Positions 15,390 through 16,922 of a stretch of DNA of 16,922 nt are shown here, piece by piece; the first letter of the stretch is position 1, and each line of letters opens with the position of its first letter. The stretch is from assembly GCA_944392185.1 (NCBI GenBank), contig CALXVW010000061.1:1-16922 (forward strand), written 5' to 3'. The DNA is from an uncultured Alphaproteobacteria bacterium. GTDB lineage: Bacteria; Pseudomonadota; Alphaproteobacteria; RF32; CAG-239. Position numbers and translations under genes: made by a program. The notes under the pieces were generated by a model that ran no database searches, had not been told where the DNA came from, and worked only from the letters and a program-made list of their open reading frames with translations.

Positions 15390-15418
15390 CTTGTAACACA
15401 ACAAGCCCAAGATTGCAA
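15390..15418 (-). promoter_or_regulatory. candidate S10 cluster promoter
   Basis: TTGCAA (15418–15413), 17 nt, then TACAAG (15395–15390) preceded by TGT, an extended -10 form. Hexamers match consensus at four of six positions each. Support comes from position: phased T-tracts lie immediately upstream on the minus strand, as in strong stable-RNA and ribosomal promoters. A TATAAA at 15340–15335 and a TATAAT at 15551–15546 are alternatives lacking a good -35. Confidence 0.33.
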
Positions 15419-15420
15419 GC

Positions 15421-15448
15421 AAAAAAAGCGAAAAAAAATCAAAAAAAA
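15421..15448. other. three A-tracts phased at 10 bp (curved DNA)
   Basis: Runs of 7, 8 and 8 A begin at 15421, 15431 and 15441, exactly one helical turn apart. Such phasing gives intrinsic curvature. They lie just upstream of the candidate rpsJ promoter and may work as an UP-like element or architectural-protein site. Confidence 0.7.
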
Positions 15449-15603
15449 TTGCATTTTAAAATCTCGCAAACGCCGGCTCAGACTCTGTTTGCAGAGACAC
15501 ATTTTTTTGTCAAAAGCGAGTCTAAAGAGACAAATAGAACTTTTTATTATATTGATAAAATCGTAACCGATTAGTAGTTTGTAAAATTTTTTACAGTTAC
15601 TGA

Positions 15604-15631
15604 TTGCAAATTAAAATAATTATGCTATAAC
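15604..15631 (+). promoter_or_regulatory. promoter of the RHH-type gene
   Basis: TTGCAA (15604–15609), 16 nt, TATAAC (15626–15631) preceded by TGC, an extended -10. The predicted transcription start lies about 28 nt before the ATG at 15666. Well placed and the best plus-strand promoter in the window. Confidence 0.6.
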
Positions 15632-15665
15632 TACCTAAAGTTTGTAATTTTAGAGTAATAAAACT

Positions 15666-15932
15666 ATGACGAAATTAACTAACAAGATTATCACTATCCA
15701 CGAACGCCGAACAAGCATGCGTCTCTGCCGTAAAGAATGGTGCGCTCTAGAAGAAATTTGCTCAAGAGAACAAATTAACCGCAACGAGCTTATTGCCATG
15801 ATAGAAGATAACAAAAACAATCGACTTGGCCTTGCTTATGCAACACGTCTGTTTTTGCTTTTATATTACAAATCAATTGCAAACCATACAAAGCGTAAAA
15901 TCGTCCCAAACATAATAAAAGAACTTGTATAA
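15666..15932 (+). CDS. small ribbon-helix-helix domain protein (RHH_4-like)
   Basis: The 88 residues resemble the short RHH_4 proteins found widely in Alphaproteobacteria. A beta-strand-like KIITIHERRTSMRL (7–20) is followed by helix KEWCALEEICSREQ (23–36), INRNELIAMIED (37–48) and LAYATRLFLLLYYKS (56–70), matching the family pattern of a gHRTSirLe strand, W in the first helix and an AiRlfvL-like end. It carries a basic C-terminal tail. The fold suggests DNA binding, perhaps self-regulation; targets cannot be read from the sequence. It is divergent from rpsJ and convergent with the membrane protein gene. The ribosome site is weak (AGAG, about 11 nt upstream). Confidence 0.82.
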   Translation: MTKLTNKIITIHERRTSMRLCRKEWCALEEICSREQINRNELIAMIEDNKNNRLGLAYATRLFLLLYYKSIANHTKRKIVPNIIKELV

Positions 15933-15937
15933 AGCAA

Positions 15938-15967
15938 AAGAGGCCTTCCTTCAACAGAAGACCTCTT
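15938..15967. terminator. bidirectional terminator between convergent genes
   Basis: Arms 15938–15948 and 15957–15967 (AAGAGG-x-CTTC / GAAG-x-CCTCTT) enclose an 8-nt loop, in the 39-nt gap between convergent genes. On the minus strand the odd pair is a U·G wobble and the stem runs into TTTTGCTTT; on the plus strand it is a C·A mismatch followed by CTTTCTATTTCTTTTT. It fits better as terminator for the minus-strand gene but can serve both. Confidence 0.65.
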
Positions 15968-15971
15968 CTTT

Positions 15972-16439
15972 CTATTTCTTTTTGGCAGCCACCACCATTG
16001 AACCGACCAGAGCAACAAACAATACAAAAATAACTGTATTTCTTACGGGCGCCGCATCACAATACCAGTAATACTTCCACTTAAGCCCATAATTTTGGTT
16101 GATTTCACGATGGCTCATACACAGCTTTTCACCACTTAAGGCATACATATAAACAGTATCGCCGCGAGAGACCTCCTCACCGGTAAGGATATCGTTAAGA
16201 TAGAAAACTCTGGCAACATCCCCATTCTCATCATAGAGTAGGTTAACAATTTGAGTGTCAGGAAAATCATTTGCCGAACCGACTTGCTCTGTTGTCCAGC
16301 TGAAGTCTTTGACAACAACTTTTCCCCTCGCCTCCCAAGGCTCATTAGAGAACAGATATGGAAAAGAAATCCATACCATAGCCACGAAAGCTACCAAAAT
16401 CCAAAAAGGAGTTTGGAATTTAGAGATAAAATTTTTCAT
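15972..16439 (-). CDS. small membrane protein with two helices flanking an extracytoplasmic domain
   Basis: I cannot name the family with certainty. The 155 residues have a short basic N-terminus, a hydrophobic helix at about 12–30, a polar domain at 31–133, a second helix at about 134–151 and a KKK end, so both ends are probably cytoplasmic. The layout, with GKVVVKDFSW (39–48), ARVFYLND (76–83) and RGDTVYMYALSGEK (92–105), resembles DUF3592-type proteins; this is tentative. Cys107 and Cys127 could form a disulfide outside the membrane. The start ATG has no evident ribosome site, but a good promoter lies upstream. It is not part of the ribosomal cluster. Confidence 0.75.
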   Translation of the reverse strand: MKNFISKFQTPFWILVAFVAMVWISFPYLFSNEPWEARGKVVVKDFSWTTEQVGSANDFPDTQIVNLLYDENGDVARVFYLNDILTGEEVSRGDTVYMYALSGEKLCMSHREINQNYGLKWKYYWYCDAAPVRNTVIFVLFVALVGSMVVAAKKK

Positions 16440-16490
16440 AATAGCAAGAATGATTAGAGGTTAGACATAAGAATTTGTTTTGATAAATCT

Positions 16491-16519
16491 TTTATATTTA
16501 TAAATTTTCAAAATATCAA
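16491..16519 (-). promoter_or_regulatory. promoter of the membrane protein gene
   Basis: TTGATA (16519–16514), 17 nt, TATAAA (16496–16491), each matching consensus at five of six positions. The predicted leader before the ATG is about 45 nt. The -35 overlaps the start of the first direct repeat copy by two bases. Confidence 0.55.
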
Positions 16520-16703
16520 GCTCTTAATTTGCAATTATATTTCCTCAAAAAGTCTCTTAAGAAACACATTCAAAACCTCTCTGCACAAAGTAACAGAAGC
16601 TCGATAGAACGTGCGAATAGAAGTAAAAATGAAAAAACCGAAAATCCTAGTGTACATCATAGTACATGAATTTTCGGTTTTTTCTACTTTTTACGATTAG
16701 TCG
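16518..16703. repeat. direct repeat copy 1 with long stem-loop
   Basis: This segment aligns with 16737–16922 over its length at about 70% by eye with small indels; landmarks are AAGCTC at its left end, AAGAAACAC, CTCGATA, AAATCCTAGTGTACAT and CGATTA-TCG at the right. The offset is 217–219 bp. It contains a stem-loop (16623–16694): outer arms GTAAAAA…CCGAAAAT and ATTTTCGG…TTTTTAC, capped by an inner TGTAC/GTACA stem. Both copies also have a TATAAT on the minus strand. No protein is evident. Confidence 0.7.
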
Positions 16704-16736
16704 CCAGAACATACTTTCCACAAGGCACTATCCTAA

Positions 16737-16922
16737 AAGCTCAAGATTTGAGGATTATAGCGTGAAAAAATCTCCTAAGAAACACCTCAAAAGTCCACAC
16801 AAGGCACTTGTAGAAACTCGATAATTGAGATGAGTAGAAGCAAAAATAGAAAAGCTGAAAATCCTAGTGTACATTGTAGTACATGAATTTTCAGCTCTTT
16901 CTAATTTTTGCGATTAATCGCT
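16737..16922. repeat. direct repeat copy 2 with long stem-loop, reaching the window edge
   Basis: Second diverged copy of the unit at 16518–16703. Its stem-loop (16840–16911) keeps pairing despite sequence change: the arms differ from copy 1 at three or more paired positions where both partners changed. The loop core, CCTAGTGTACATTGTAGTACATGA-like, is nearly identical between copies. Further copies could lie beyond the window. Confidence 0.7.

Larger units (their letters stand above)
15231..15603 (-). promoter_or_regulatory. S10 cluster upstream region and leader
   Basis: This stretch, part of the 435-nt divergent gap, has no convincing gene. In minus-strand order it holds a TATAAT with no good -35 (15551–15546), a CTCTG/CAGAG stem, three long phased A-tracts (15421–15448), a candidate promoter (15418–15390), a CAAGTG/CACTTG stem (15344–15349 / 15374–15379) and a CCTTGAA/TTCAAGG stem (15308–15322). 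Closest to rpsJ is a GATGGC/GCCGTC stem with one wobble (15255–15286). The dyads could form a structured leader able to bind a ribosomal protein. The exact promoter is uncertain. Confidence 0.5.
16440..16922. other. gene-free stretch
   Basis: About 480 nt with no credible coding frame on either strand. It contains the membrane-protein promoter and the two direct repeats described separately. I see no tRNA, transposase remnant or CRISPR-type array in it. Confidence 0.6.

Noticed and set aside
15347..15574. 75-codon plus-strand frame in the rpsJ upstream gap
   Set aside because: Lys/Gln-rich translation comes from the phased A-tracts; no promoter or ribosome site precedes it and it crosses structured leader DNA.
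16518..16922. CRISPR array or insertion sequence in the repeat region
   Set aside because: Only two long, diverged copies are present, with no short regular repeats, no spacers, no transposase frame and no flanking target duplication.

Overview
The window is a nearly complete S10–spc–alpha ribosomal-protein supercluster, read on the minus strand, with two small genes and a repeat-bearing intergenic stretch beyond its 5' end. Protein sequences point to an AT-rich alphaproteobacterium. The RNA polymerase alpha subunit ends with a TPGWPPENIEEL-type tail, rpsD and rpmJ are absent from the cluster, adenylate kinase has a four-cysteine LID, SecY starts in the alphaproteobacterial style, and the neighbouring small gene looks like the alphaproteobacterial ribbon-helix-helix family RHH_4. 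The genus cannot be told from the window; a host-associated lineage is only a guess.

Layout in transcription order (high to low coordinates): rpsJ, rplC, rplD, rplW, rplB, rpsS, rplV, rpsC, rplP, rpmC, rpsQ; a 134-nt structured gap; rplN, rplX, rplE, rpsN, rpsH, rplF, rplR, rpsE, rpmD; a 139-nt gap filled by a long hairpin; rplO; a strong terminator; an unrecognised 384-residue gene; secY, adk; a consensus promoter; rpsM, rpsK, a hairpin, rpoA; a terminator. Many junctions are tight (TAATG or ATGA overlaps, 2–13 nt gaps), so translation is probably coupled inside the blocks.

Two things depart from the usual plan. First, rplO and secY, normally neighbours, are split by a terminator and an unrelated cytosolic protein with its own candidate promoter. 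That protein has an alpha/beta-hydrolase-like layout with Cys at the predicted nucleophile elbow. The cluster therefore looks like at least three transcription units: S10+spc ending at rplO, the unknown gene with or without secY-adk, and rpsM-rpsK-rpoA. Second, rplQ, which usually follows rpoA, is not within the 161 nt available; that stretch holds a terminator, a 13-bp stem-loop and a 28-bp perfect palindrome.

Upstream of rpsJ, about 435 nt of non-coding DNA separates it from a divergent RHH-type regulator gene. It holds three A-tracts phased at exactly 10 bp and several dyads. The regulator gene converges on a small two-helix membrane protein gene and they share a terminator. The right edge (16440–16922) has no gene but two diverged ~218-bp direct repeats, each with a long stem-loop whose arms differ by compensating changes.

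Several intergenic dyads (70–112, 5646–5686, 6205–6306, 16623–16694, 16840–16911) share a two-storey form: a long outer stem enclosing a short inner stem, often TGTAC/GTACA. This may be a family of intergenic structured elements in this genome.
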